A program made the position numbers and the translations under genes. A stretch of DNA of 48,299 nucleotides from Saprospiraceae bacterium (lineage in GTDB: Bacteria; Bacteroidota; Bacteroidia; Chitinophagales; Saprospiraceae), in contig JADZFD010000057.1 of assembly GCA_020850225.1 (NCBI GenBank), positions 1-48,299 on the forward strand, read 5' to 3'. Every line of letters begins with the position of its first letter. Positions within the stretch are counted from its first letter, which is position 1. Shown here piece after piece: positions 37,235 to 47,000 of this stretch. The notes under the pieces were generated by a model that searched no databases, had not been told where the DNA came from, and was given only the letters and a program-made list of their open reading frames with translations.

Positions 37235-38209
37235 TTAAAATAAATCATCAGCAGATATGCTCTTATCATGTTTTGTGTATTCAACCGGTCTTTTTGCGAA
37301 GAAGTCATCCAAACTATTGGCAAATACCTCTTCTTCAAACCATTTCATCGGCTGATATTCCTCAGAAGTAATGTTAAACAATTTTTTCATATGGATGCGC
37401 TCAAGGCTTTCGTCCAAACGGTATTTCATAAAATTCAGAATATCTGACTTTTTAAGTTCTGGTGATACGCCATCTTCAAAAATCCAGTCCAGAATCCTGG
37501 ATTCTACCTGGATTGAATTTTCAACTGTTCTGTATATTAGTTGCTCCGTTTCATCGTTGAAATATTCAGGATATTCTTCCTTTATTTTATTGATAATGTA
37601 GATGCCGGCATTGGCATGAACCTGCTCGTCAACGGATGTCCATGCTATAATGTTACTAACATTTTTTAAATAACCTCTGAACCTTGTAAATGAAAGAATA
37701 ATAGCAAACTGGCTGAAAAGTGATACATTTTCAATTAAAATTGTAAATAAGATCAATGAAACGAGATATTTTTCCCGATCATCGGACTTACTGTCAGCTA
37801 AAGCTTCGCTTAAGTAATCAATTCTTTCTTTTATAACCGGAATAGATGTAACGGTCATAAATTCATCATTATAGCCCAATACTTCAAGAAGTTTTGAATA
37901 TGCTTCAGAATGTCTGAATTCACATTCTGCAAATGTCGCACCTAATCCGTTAAACTCAGGTTTGGGTAAATGATGATACAGGTTGCCCCAGAACGATTTT
38001 ACAGATACTTCAATCTGAGCAATCGCAAGTAAACATTTTTTAGCTATTAGTTTATCCTGTTCACTGAGATGTGAATGAAAATCCTGTATGTCTGCCGTAA
38101 AGTCAATTTCTGAATTGACCCAAAATGAATTGTTCATTGCCGTAGTAAATTTGAGTATTTCGGGATACTCAAACGGCTTGTAATTTATTCTCTTGTCAAA
38201 AATGCCCAT
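37235..38209 (-). CDS. nrdB: Ribonucleotide reductase class I, beta subunit
   Basis: Radical-generating subunit with a di-metal site. Ligands and the radical tyrosine appear conserved: E67 (AIAQIEV), E97 and H100 (CEFRH), Y104 four residues after that His, as in E. coli Y122; the second-half ligands lie in the IENVSLFS and DEQVHANAG helices. At 324 residues it has no N-terminal ATP-cone of the kind reported on some Bacteroidota NrdB proteins. First gene of nrdB-nrdA; I found no clear promoter motif upstream in the 350-base gap. Confidence 0.96.
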   Translation of the reverse strand: MGIFDKRINYKPFEYPEILKFTTAMNNSFWVNSEIDFTADIQDFHSHLSEQDKLIAKKCLLAIAQIEVSVKSFWGNLYHHLPKPEFNGLGATFAECEFRHSEAYSKLLEVLGYNDEFMTVTSIPVIKERIDYLSEALADSKSDDREKYLVSLILFTILIENVSLFSQFAIILSFTRFRGYLKNVSNIIAWTSVDEQVHANAGIYIINKIKEEYPEYFNDETEQLIYRTVENSIQVESRILDWIFEDGVSPELKKSDILNFMKYRLDESLERIHMKKLFNITSEEYQPMKWFEEEVFANSLDDFFAKRPVEYTKHDKSISADDLF

Positions 38210-38561
38210 GGGTTTTATTAAAATACTATCGGATGAATCAAGTTAATTAATGAAATTACTAACTTATTAAAAATATCATAATATATAAAAATGTATATTC
38301 ATATTATTATATTGACCAATAGTATATATATATGCACTTTATGTATATGACAGGGCAAATATCCAAATCTATATTGATGTATCATAATAATCTTTAATTT
38401 ATTTTTCAACATTTTAATAAAATGCTGTGGAATTCTCCTTGTGACTGCATGAAATGGTATTATGAATTTAAAAATTTCAATTTTGTCATCAGGGAGACAA
38501 TCAACATTTCAAAATTAATGTATTAATTATTACATTTGCGCCTCTAAATATTAAACAGCGT
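38210..38561. other. AT-rich divergent intergenic region
   Basis: About 350 bases between the nrdB and TonB receptor starts. It holds the -7 element TACATTTG at 38531-38538 for the receptor and a small hairpin (CATTTTAATAAAATG, about 38410). No gene, RNA or repeat recognised. Confidence 0.55.
38531..38538 (+). promoter_or_regulatory. Candidate -7 element of the second TonB receptor gene
   Basis: TACATTTG with TTTC (38507-38510) at the -33 distance of 20 bases; one mismatch to TTTG. The ATG is 24 bases downstream. Confidence 0.5.
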
Positions 38562-40841
38562 ATGAAATTAAGATATATAACCTTATTGATGTCATGCTTT
38601 TTATATATTTCACTTAGTGCACAAAATAGTACTGTAAGGGGAAATGTCTATGAAAAGGAGACGGGTAATCCCATTATCTATGGTACAGTTCATATTCAGG
38701 GCACCAAACATACTGCGATGACTGACCTGGATGGTTTTTTCAATATGGCCAATATTCCTGCTGGCAGCTATAAACTGATTGCAAATTATGTTGGGTACGA
38801 TAGTGCTGTTGTTGATATTCAGGTTAAAAAGAATGGGGTAGTATACCAGGCATTATATATAAATGAAAGCAGTGTCAGCCTTAAAGAAGTATCTGTATCC
38901 GCTGAAAAGCAACATACACGAACCAACGTTAATATTTCTCAGATTGCTGTAACACAGAAACAGATTAAAGCATTGCCTTCGGTTGGTGGAGAAGCAGATA
39001 TCGTGCAATATTTGCAGGTTTTGCCTGGTATCATCTCTACCGGTGATCAGGGCGGCCAGATTTATATACGTGGAGGTTCTCCTGTACAGAATAAGATTAT
39101 GCTGGACGGACTTAATGTTTTTAATCCTTTCCATTCAATCGGATTTTATTCTGTTTTTGAAACCGAACTCATAAGAAATGTTGACGTTCTTACAGGTGGG
39201 TTCGGAGCGGATCATGGTGGCAGAATTTCCGCTATCGTAGATATTAAAACACGAGAAGGAAATAAAAACAGACAAAGCGGACAATTAAGTGTTGGGCCAT
39301 TCATGGTAAAAGGGTTGCTGGAAGGACCATTAAAGAAATTTTCTGAAGGTGGTTCATCTGTTTCCTACGTTCTGACGGCCAAGAAATCCCTGATCGAAAA
39401 TACATCTAAATCTTTGTATGCATATGCAACTGAAGACAAAGAAACCGGATTACCTTTTGGATTTACGGATCTATATGGTAAGATATCCGTCAACACTTCC
39501 AATGGAAGCCGTATTAATGTATTTGGCTTTAATTTTAATGACTTGTATGATAATCCTGCAATTTCAACCATTGACTGGAAAAATACAGGTGGAGGTATCA
39601 ATTTTCATATGATTCCTTCTGAATCCAATATAATTGTAGACGGTGTTGTTGGTTTTTCTACGTATGAAGTTGGAATCAAAGAGCAGGATACACAACCCCG
39701 AAAATCAGATATAGATGAACTGACAGCGAATATTGGCTTTACATTCTACGGTGATAAAAACGAAGTAAAATATGGTCTTGAATTAAAAAGTATCAGAACC
39801 AATTTCGAGTTTACCAATCCTTTCGGAATCAGGTTTGCTGATGAACAAAATACAACAGAGTTAGGTTTTTACAGTAAATACCGGCATATTATAGGTAGTC
39901 TTATAGTTGACCCTTCAATACGCGTTCAATATTATTCAGCATTGGGACAAGTAGCATTGGAACCCAGAATTGGTATTAAATACAATATTAATGATGTTTG
40001 GAGATTTAAGGGTGCAGCAGGCCGGTATACACAAAACATCCTGAGCACTTCCAATGAAAGAGACGTAGTCAACCTTTTCAACGGATTCTTAACAGGTCCG
40101 GAGTCTATAATTAAAGATTATAATGGGCAGAAATTAGATAATAAATTACAGATATCCAATCATGTTGTCGCTGGTTTTGAATTTGATCTGACTAAAAGAA
40201 TGACCTTAAATCTGGAAGGATATTATAAAAACTTTCCTCAGTTGATTGTTGTCAACAGAAATAAAGAAAACAATGATGAGACGGATTATACAACTGAAAC
40301 CGGTTCTGCATATGGAGTTGATATGAGTATAAAATATGAATTACCACGATTTTATGTATGGGCCACATACAGCCATGGTTATGTAAACAGAGATGATGGT
40401 GAGCAAATATATCCAACTATATTTGACAGAAGGCATAACGTGAATTTCCTTACAACTTACAGTCTGGACAAGGAAGCAACATGGGAAGTGAGCGCAAGAT
40501 GGAATTTAGGCTCCGGATTTCCTTTTACAAAGACCAGAGGATTTTATAACTACCAGAGCTACCTGGGAGGTGTAACCACACCTTACGAAACCAATAATCC
40601 ACACGATATAGGCATAATTTATTCTTCCGAACGAAATGGAGGAAGATTGCCTTATTACCATAGATTGGATCTTTCCTTGCAAAAGAAGATAAAATTTACG
40701 AAGTATTCAGGAATGGAAGCTAATCTGAGTGTTACAAACGCCTATGACAGACCCAATATCTTTTATTTTGACAGATTGAATTACAAACGTGTCAATCAAT
40801 TGCCGATCTTACCAACACTGAGTGTGAAATTTTATTTTTAA
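38562..40841 (+). CDS. TonB-dependent receptor with CarboxypepD_reg-like N-terminus
   Basis: Outer-membrane receptor of 759 residues. Parts: signal peptide (YITLLMSCFLYISLSAQ), a CarboxypepD_reg-like beta-sandwich (about 24-110; VRGNVYEKETGNPIIYGTV), plug (about 120-225; GGQIYIRGGSPVQNKIMLDG and ELIRNVDVLTGGFGADHGGR) and a barrel ending in the aromatic LSVKFYF. It is monocistronic with its own promoter; the ligand is unknown. Unlike SusC-type receptors it is short and has no SusD partner nearby. It is not closely similar to the receptor at 27.3 kb beyond the shared plan. Confidence 0.92.
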   Translation: MKLRYITLLMSCFLYISLSAQNSTVRGNVYEKETGNPIIYGTVHIQGTKHTAMTDLDGFFNMANIPAGSYKLIANYVGYDSAVVDIQVKKNGVVYQALYINESSVSLKEVSVSAEKQHTRTNVNISQIAVTQKQIKALPSVGGEADIVQYLQVLPGIISTGDQGGQIYIRGGSPVQNKIMLDGLNVFNPFHSIGFYSVFETELIRNVDVLTGGFGADHGGRISAIVDIKTREGNKNRQSGQLSVGPFMVKGLLEGPLKKFSEGGSSVSYVLTAKKSLIENTSKSLYAYATEDKETGLPFGFTDLYGKISVNTSNGSRINVFGFNFNDLYDNPAISTIDWKNTGGGINFHMIPSESNIIVDGVVGFSTYEVGIKEQDTQPRKSDIDELTANIGFTFYGDKNEVKYGLELKSIRTNFEFTNPFGIRFADEQNTTELGFYSKYRHIIGSLIVDPSIRVQYYSALGQVALEPRIGIKYNINDVWRFKGAAGRYTQNILSTSNERDVVNLFNGFLTGPESIIKDYNGQKLDNKLQISNHVVAGFEFDLTKRMTLNLEGYYKNFPQLIVVNRNKENNDETDYTTETGSAYGVDMSIKYELPRFYVWATYSHGYVNRDDGEQIYPTIFDRRHNVNFLTTYSLDKEATWEVSARWNLGSGFPFTKTRGFYNYQSYLGGVTTPYETNNPHDIGIIYSSERNGGRLPYYHRLDLSLQKKIKFTKYSGMEANLSVTNAYDRPNIFYFDRLNYKRVNQLPILPTLSVKFYF

Positions 40842-40870
40842 AAATATTTTATTAATTTAAATATATAGCT

Positions 40871-40878
40871 TACCTTTG
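40871..40878 (+). promoter_or_regulatory. Candidate -7 element of rpsP
   Basis: TACCTTTG with TTTT (40847-40850) at the -33 distance. Transcription would start near 40885, just before the leader hairpin. Confidence 0.55.
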
Positions 40879-40889
40879 CGGCCGTTAGA

Positions 40890-40929
40890 AACCGAAAGAC
40901 TGCTCAGTCAGTGGATTTCGGTTGTTTTT
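40890..40929 (+). promoter_or_regulatory. Terminator-like leader hairpin of rpsP
   Basis: In the 5' leader of rpsP, AACCGAAA (40890-40897) pairs with TTTCGGTT (40916-40923), enclosing a second stem GACT/AGTC with loop GCTC, and is followed by a T-run (40925-40929). It lies between the -7 element and the ATG. This resembles an attenuator or a ribosomal protein leader; an S16 leader class has been described in Flavobacteria, but I cannot check whether this is a member. Confidence 0.55.
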
Positions 40930-40953
40930 ATCAATAAATTATAATTTTTAACA

Positions 40954-41535
40954 ATGCCAGTAAAATTGAGATTATCCCGTCAGGGACGTAAAAAAGCACC
41001 TTTTTATCATATCGTTGCTGTAGATTCAAGAGCTCCAAGAGACGGTAAGTTTATTCAGAAAATCGGTACCTATAACCCGATGACTAAACCTGCTACCATT
41101 GAGATTGATCGTAATGCTGCTTATGATTGGTTGACAAAAGGAGCTCAGCCTACAGACACAGTACGTGCTATTTTAAGATTCAAGGGTGTATACTATAAAA
41201 AACATCTGATGAGAGGTGTGAAAAAAGGTGCTTTGACACTTGAAAGAGCAGACGAATTATGGACACAATGGATTGAAGCCAAAGAAACAAAAATTGCGAA
41301 GAGAGTAGAAGGTACGAAAGCAGAAGTTCACGCATTCAGACAAAAGGTGTCAGGTGAAGTTAAACCAGCTAAACCTGCAGTCGTTGAAGAAGTTGCAACT
41401 CCAGTGATTGAAGAAGCTGCAGTTGAAGAGGTAGCAGATACTGTAGTAGAAACTGCCAATGAAGTAATAGAAGATGTAGCGGATTCTACTGAAGAGACAA
41501 AAACAGAAAGTGATAATCCATCAACTGAAGAGTAA
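40954..41535 (+). CDS. rpsP: 30S ribosomal protein S16 with long acidic tail
   Basis: Small-subunit ribosomal protein. The S16 core (about residues 1-85) starts MPVKLRLSRQGRKKAPFYHI and includes FIQKIGTYNPMTKP. The gene encodes 193 residues, about twice the core; the rest is a tail first rich in Lys/Glu (WIEAKETKIAKRVEG) then in Glu, Ala and Val (EEVATPVIEEAAVEEVAD), as often seen in Bacteroidota S16. The leader has a terminator-like hairpin (40890-40929). rimM and trmD, usual partners elsewhere, are absent; an unknown 457-residue protein follows after a terminator. Confidence 0.97.
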   Translation: MPVKLRLSRQGRKKAPFYHIVAVDSRAPRDGKFIQKIGTYNPMTKPATIEIDRNAAYDWLTKGAQPTDTVRAILRFKGVYYKKHLMRGVKKGALTLERADELWTQWIEAKETKIAKRVEGTKAEVHAFRQKVSGEVKPAKPAVVEEVATPVIEEAAVEEVADTVVETANEVIEDVADSTEETKTESDNPSTEE

Positions 41536-41598
41536 TAAACAGAAAGTGAAAATAAGACTGTAATATTATACAGTTGGATTAAGATATGGAAATGAATT

Positions 41599-41632
41599 AA
41601 ACCTGATAAAACGACAGTTTTATCAGGTTTTT
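41599..41632 (+). terminator. Rho-independent terminator after rpsP
   Basis: Perfect 14-base stem (AAACCTGATAAAAC / GTTTTATCAGGTTT) with loop GACA and a T-rich tail. Confidence 0.9.
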
Positions 41633-41694
41633 CTTTAATATTATTAAGTTTCAAACAGATTTTAATATCTAAAAATATATAAAAGTAAATAATT

Positions 41695-43068
41695 ATGGAA
41701 GCATTAGCCCAGAATTACAAAAATCATTTAGAACAATTGAAGACAGCTATTCAGCAATCTGAACTGCTTGCATTATTTTACGAAAATGAAACGGAGGATT
41801 ATTATAAACAAATGATCGAAGCATTCGAACCGCATATCATGGAAATGTATAAGATTGTGGCCAATCAGTCTCCTCTGCAATTGATTTCTCTGGAAAAGGA
41901 ATTACTCGATAATGAGTTTGAAGGTATGTTTTTACCACGTATACTAGGGTATGCAGTACTTAGGGGCGAAATAGATGAAGACTATAAATATATAAGACCA
42001 CAGGAACATTTTAAAGACATACTGCATGCTATAATAGAATCTGCCAATTTTGATTTTATTAAAAACAGAATAGGTCAGACCGTTCAATTCGGTTTCGCCA
42101 TGAGTAGTGATATTTGGGTTACCAATTTAATGAATGATATTACCAATAAAAAGGTTAAAACATTCCTCAATCATCAACGTATAGATAGATTCAGGGATGT
42201 CGAATTCAGAAAGGAGTTGTATGACAATTATATAGTACAATTTAAGGGACAGAATTTTAGTACTGTATCCTTTCCCGAAAACCTTACTAACTTTAGATTG
42301 GTTAAAAAATCGCTAAACCAGTTCCTGATTTACAGGGCGAATAAAAAATTTGACAATGAAAGTATTCTACCGGGTATAGATACTTTTGTTAGTAATTCAG
42401 AATTCCAGCATGAAGCTGACTTTCTTGAGACGATCATGCTGATAGGTATGTTTTACAACGTCAGTGATGCTACCAAGACAAAGATATCTGCATTAATTGA
42501 TAATTTCAGAAAAAATGATAGTAGATTCGTGGAGTCCTATTTTCATAAGTTATTGAAATTATACAGGGATGAAGTGGAAATAACACCCGAAGCAGATATG
42601 AAAATGTCTAATATCATCAATAAGAAGATAGCTGATAGTGTTACTGAATATTATAATCTGATGGATGTTGTTCATTTCAAAGGTTATGTACATCCCGATA
42701 CAATTGCCAAAGTGAGCGAATATTATGAAGCACATAAAGGACTTAGTATAGAAAACGAATGTATCAGGGAAAGTATATATGGATATTGTGAGAGTTTTCT
42801 GAATAATCTGGATACAGATAGTTATAAGGAGTATTTTGAAATAAATAAAGTTTTTGTTTCTTATATTAATACTTTCTACAACCAAAAATTCAATCAGCAT
42901 ATCAAGGATTTAAGTCTTAGATATATTAACCGTCTATTGAATGTGTATACAGACAGAAAGGGAAGAGATTATCAGGATATCAAAAAATTTGTAACAGCTA
43001 CTTTCCTGGATTTAGATTTTAAGACAGAAAAAGAGCTTAAAGATTTTTTTACAGTTAAAAGGAACTAA
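41695..43068 (+). CDS. Unrecognised 457-residue cytosolic protein
   Basis: I do not recognise this protein. It is largely helical by composition (many Glu, Lys, Asn, Ile and Tyr in heptad-like spacing), has no signal peptide or membrane segment, no obvious metal or nucleotide motif, and few Cys. Opening MEALAQNYKNHLEQLKTAIQQSE; a central Asn/Asp-rich part; C-terminus DLDFKTEKELKDFFTVKRN. The ORF is full-length in good codon style and runs up to a large palindrome 78 bases after the stop, so it is a real gene. It follows the rpsP terminator by about 60 bases and has no clear promoter motif. Likely a Bacteroidota-specific conserved protein. Confidence 0.7.
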   Translation: MEALAQNYKNHLEQLKTAIQQSELLALFYENETEDYYKQMIEAFEPHIMEMYKIVANQSPLQLISLEKELLDNEFEGMFLPRILGYAVLRGEIDEDYKYIRPQEHFKDILHAIIESANFDFIKNRIGQTVQFGFAMSSDIWVTNLMNDITNKKVKTFLNHQRIDRFRDVEFRKELYDNYIVQFKGQNFSTVSFPENLTNFRLVKKSLNQFLIYRANKKFDNESILPGIDTFVSNSEFQHEADFLETIMLIGMFYNVSDATKTKISALIDNFRKNDSRFVESYFHKLLKLYRDEVEITPEADMKMSNIINKKIADSVTEYYNLMDVVHFKGYVHPDTIAKVSEYYEAHKGLSIENECIRESIYGYCESFLNNLDTDSYKEYFEINKVFVSYINTFYNQKFNQHIKDLSLRYINRLLNVYTDRKGRDYQDIKKFVTATFLDLDFKTEKELKDFFTVKRN

Positions 43069-43146
43069 TCTTTTACTCGAAAAATAAATGTAAACATGAC
43101 CCTGCTTTTAGTTTGAAATAAACAGCAGACTTCAGGGTAAAGAGCA

Positions 43147-43196
43147 CAAACGTCAGCGAGCATCCCGATAGCTATCGGGATGCTCGCTGACGTTTG
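43147..43196. repeat. 50-bp perfect palindrome between convergent genes
   Basis: Two 25-base arms match without a mismatch and without spacer, centred between 43171 and 43172 on GATAG|CTATC. The arms are GC-rich in AT-rich surroundings. It lies between the ends of the 457-residue protein gene and the leftward CoA-binding protein gene. It could be a bidirectional terminator or a mobile palindromic repeat. The central part (CCCGATAGCTATCGGG) is one I recall from intergenic regions of other Bacteroidota. Confidence 0.85.
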
Positions 43197-43241
43197 AAGT
43201 TTTAATCTGGTGATGGGTACCTTCTGTAAGTTGTTTTCTTT

Positions 43242-43598
43242 TTAAAATTGCTTGAGATTGAGCAGTACCAGGGTACAGGCATTTTCGGTTAATATGCCGT
43301 TTTCTTCAGCTAAGTCGGATAGCTCCGGGTTTTCTGTTCCTGGATTGAATATAATTCGTCTGGGGTGTAAATCGAGAATGTACTGATAATATTCGGATTG
43401 TATCCTTGGATTGATATATAATGTGACTGTATCTATGTCTGTAAAGGATTCTTTTATTTTAGTAATTTGTATACCATGTGCGATACCTTCGCGGTTACCT
43501 ATGGCAACAACCTGATGACCATTTGCTTTTAATAATTGTATCGCTTTATTTGAATATCTTTCCGGATTTACAGAAGCACCTATAACTAAAGTTTTCAT
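43242..43598 (-). CDS. CoA-binding domain protein
   Basis: A 118-residue Rossmann protein of the YccU/CoA_binding_2 type: nucleotide-binding start MKTLVIGASVNPERYSN, followed by HQVVAIGNREG and the FNPGTENPEL segment found in stand-alone CoA-binding proteins. The start at 43598 is preferred to 43637, which would add a Lys/Asn-rich stretch of 13 residues. Cytosolic; the function beyond CoA binding is unknown. It is monocistronic and convergent with the 457-residue protein gene. Confidence 0.85.
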   Translation of the reverse strand: MKTLVIGASVNPERYSNKAIQLLKANGHQVVAIGNREGIAHGIQITKIKESFTDIDTVTLYINPRIQSEYYQYILDLHPRRIIFNPGTENPELSDLAEENGILTENACTLVLLNLKQF

Positions 43599-44002
43599 GG
43601 ATTTGTTTTTAATGTTTTTTAATTTATTTTGTATCATAATAAATGATAATATATAAAAATGTAATAAAAACTGATTTTAAATATTACACATTTATTATAT
43701 AAAGACATTTAATAAGTTCAAAGTGTTCAAATGCCTGTATAAGTTTAGCGATGACATGCGTGTATTTTGAAAGCTTTGAATATCAATAAAAACATTCTAG
43801 ACTAAAATTGTTAAAAATAATTCATTTTTGGCACATTTTTTATACATATTTTCTATATTATATTAGTAGCATATTGAGAAAAGTATTGTATCTTTACGCT
43901 GTTTTTTAGTTATCACAAACTTATTTAATATTAAAGTTTATTTACATATTTAAGTATTAGTAAGTTATACATAATTACCTGAACCTGAAAATCGCATTCG
44001 TT
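43599..44002. other. AT-rich intergenic region before the T9SS type B protein
   Basis: About 400 bases between divergent genes. A TATCTTTA near 43889, one base off the -7 consensus, may be part of the promoter of the secreted protein. Nothing else recognised. Confidence 0.5.
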
Positions 44003-47000
44003 TTGCAAATAAGATTTAAAAATATTGTTCTTTTTTCAATAATTTCACTATTAAGCGTTATTATTTACCAAAAATCTTATGCACAGTGTGAATTTAATAA
44101 TGCACCATTAGGTGAAATTTGTACAACCGCAGAGTATATATGTGGAAGCAAATTGGATGGTTATATAGGCAGACTGAGAACAAAAAATATTACTGAAGTA
44201 TTCTGGAATAATCCCGCCAGCAATCCTAAAGCCGGAGTATGCGGAAATGCAGGTCAGTTTGATAATACATCCTGGTTTTCTTTTACAGCCTGTAGTAAAA
44301 CGGTTCATTTGCGCATTCACTACTACAATTGTGTTCATCCACTGAACAATTTAAGCGAAACAGGTATTCAAACAGGATTGTTTTCAGAATGCAGAAAGTC
44401 GAGCAGTGTTGCATGTCAGGACGAAGTAGGTAGTACATCAGGCACTATTGATTTATCCTATAATAATTTTATTCCAGGTCAACTGGTTTATTTTGTTCTG
44501 GACGGCTATGCAAGTTCCGTATGTGATTTTCGTATAGAAGTGATTGAAGGTCTCGATATTACACCTGTTATTCCTCCGGATGCTTCTTCTTTACAACCTG
44601 GATATATAACTGGTCCTGTTGAGGTATCTTGTGAAAACAAATTTACTCCGGTAACCTATAGTTTACTGGAGCCGGAAAGAGCCGTTAATTTCAGTAACTC
44701 ATGTGCGCCGCCACCAAGTTTCAATCCGATAGACAGTGTTTGTTACGGATGGTCAGTCTTCCCATCAAAAGGCAGATATTTTGATAATCAGGATTCGACG
44801 GGTAAATCAGTTCAGATTGTCTTTACTGAACCGGGTACATATACTATACATGCCGAAACATATTTCAACCCATTTTATGTAGGTAGCTGTGCCAATGCTG
44901 CTTCAGGAACTATAAAATCCTGGACAGTGACTGTTTTGCCTGAGAATGTTATCGTCGCTGCACCTGTTTTTGTGTGTCCCGGAGATACAAGGTATTTTTG
45001 TGGTCAGTTAATTACAGGTGATACAACAATCGTTTGTGATGATGATCCGTGTAATATCGTCAGACAAAAATTTGTTTTTGGTGTAAGTAAAACAGAAGAT
45101 TTAGGTACACAGTACATTTGTAAAGGTAGTGGATTTTTATTTCAGGGTATAAATTATACCAATGCCGGTTCCTATAGTGTAACAGATGATAAGGATTGTT
45201 CTCTTGTTCATAATTTTATTGTTGAAGTATTGGATATCCGGGTGAATATCAATTCCACCGTTCAGACATTGAATTGTCTTAACCCAAATATTACATTGAA
45301 CAGTTTAGTAGATAATGTACCTGCGGGAAGTCGTTTAGATTATATTTGGAATGATGCAAATAATAAGGTTGTTGGGAATGATAAATTTCTAACTGTAAGT
45401 GAAGCAGGAGATTATATTTTGTCAGTATATGTTATAACACCAAGTGGTACGTGTAGTGCAACTCAACGAATAACGGTTAAAGCTGATTTTTCAAAACCTG
45501 AGATAATTGCCAATGTACCTGTTGTACGATGTGCCTTTCCAAATGAACGTCCTGCAATCAATGTATCTTCTGTCAACGGATACAGCGTCGCAGAATGGAC
45601 AACTCCTTTCGGCAAACAAATACATTCCTTAAGTATTTTTGTAGACTCTTTGAATGCAATTACAGGTAATCCTTACCGTTTAAAATTAACAGGGATGAAT
45701 GGATGCACACTGGATACAAGCTTTGTCCTGAAGACCAATTTTGAGAAACCTGATATTGTGTTGACGGGAGATGATCTTACATGCAGTAATCCAGCTATTT
45801 GGGTTGAAGCTAAAACGAATATTTCCGTTGATTCAATCAGATGGAACAAAATAGCGCCTGACCAAAAATTCTATGGAAGCTATCTTACCAAACTATCCCA
45901 CGAAGTTAAGGAGCCGGGTATGTACAGGGTAGACGCTATGGCTTCTGTTAGTAAGTGCTGGAACAGCCAGACTATTGCCATCCAGGATAAAATGATTTAT
46001 CCGGACTTCACATTTGACAATAATCTTAAATGGCATTGCAATACAAATTCAATTGACATTTTGACGCGAACATCCGAGACGGATATTGAATATAAATGGA
46101 CTACCAATGATGGTAAAATTCTTTCAAATCTTACCTCCAAGGATTTGGTAGCAGGCAGTCCGGGTATTTACAGACTTACGGGGCAAAATCCGGATAATGG
46201 CTGTGTTAAAATTGAAGATTTAATCATCGAGAAAGAATTAAACCAGCCTTCTTCCGTTAATGCCATAACCAATGATGTATTGTGTCACGGTGAATATAAT
46301 GGTCAACTAACTATACAGAATGTAAACGGTGGATTCAGTCCTTATACATATTATCTGAATGACAAACCCATATCTCAGCTCAGTTTGTATGATTTGCCAG
46401 CGGGAGTTTATGATCTGGAGATCAGAGATAAATACGATTGTGTTCTTAAAGAACAATATACTATTGCTGAGCCCTTGGTTTTTGAAATATCAACAGACGA
46501 AGATATTCAGATTGCTTTTAATGAAACTGCTATTTTAAGTTTTACGTCCAATTATGCGGATGATGATATTGTTTCCGTTGTATGGACTGATGAACTTGGT
46601 AATGTTCTGGGCTATGATTTTGATCTGACATTGTCAACAGCTACTCCTAAGGTTATTTATCTTAGTGCTACTACCGAAAACGGATGTAATGCACATGCCG
46701 AAATCAGAGTTAAAGTAGATAATGAATTGAAAGTTTATTTTCCAAATATTTTTAGTCCCAACAACGATGGTATCAACGACAGATTGGTGATTTATAAGAA
46801 TAAAATCCCTGCAACGATTCATAAAATTGCAATCTATGACCGACTTGGTAATTTAGTTTTTACGGACGATTCACAGGAATTCAACGCTGACTTTGACGGA
46901 TGGGATGGTACTTTCAGAGGAAATTATGTTCTGCCGGGTGTTTATATCATGACCGTAGACCTTACAGATTACTTTGGAAAAAGGCAGATACTAAAACAAG

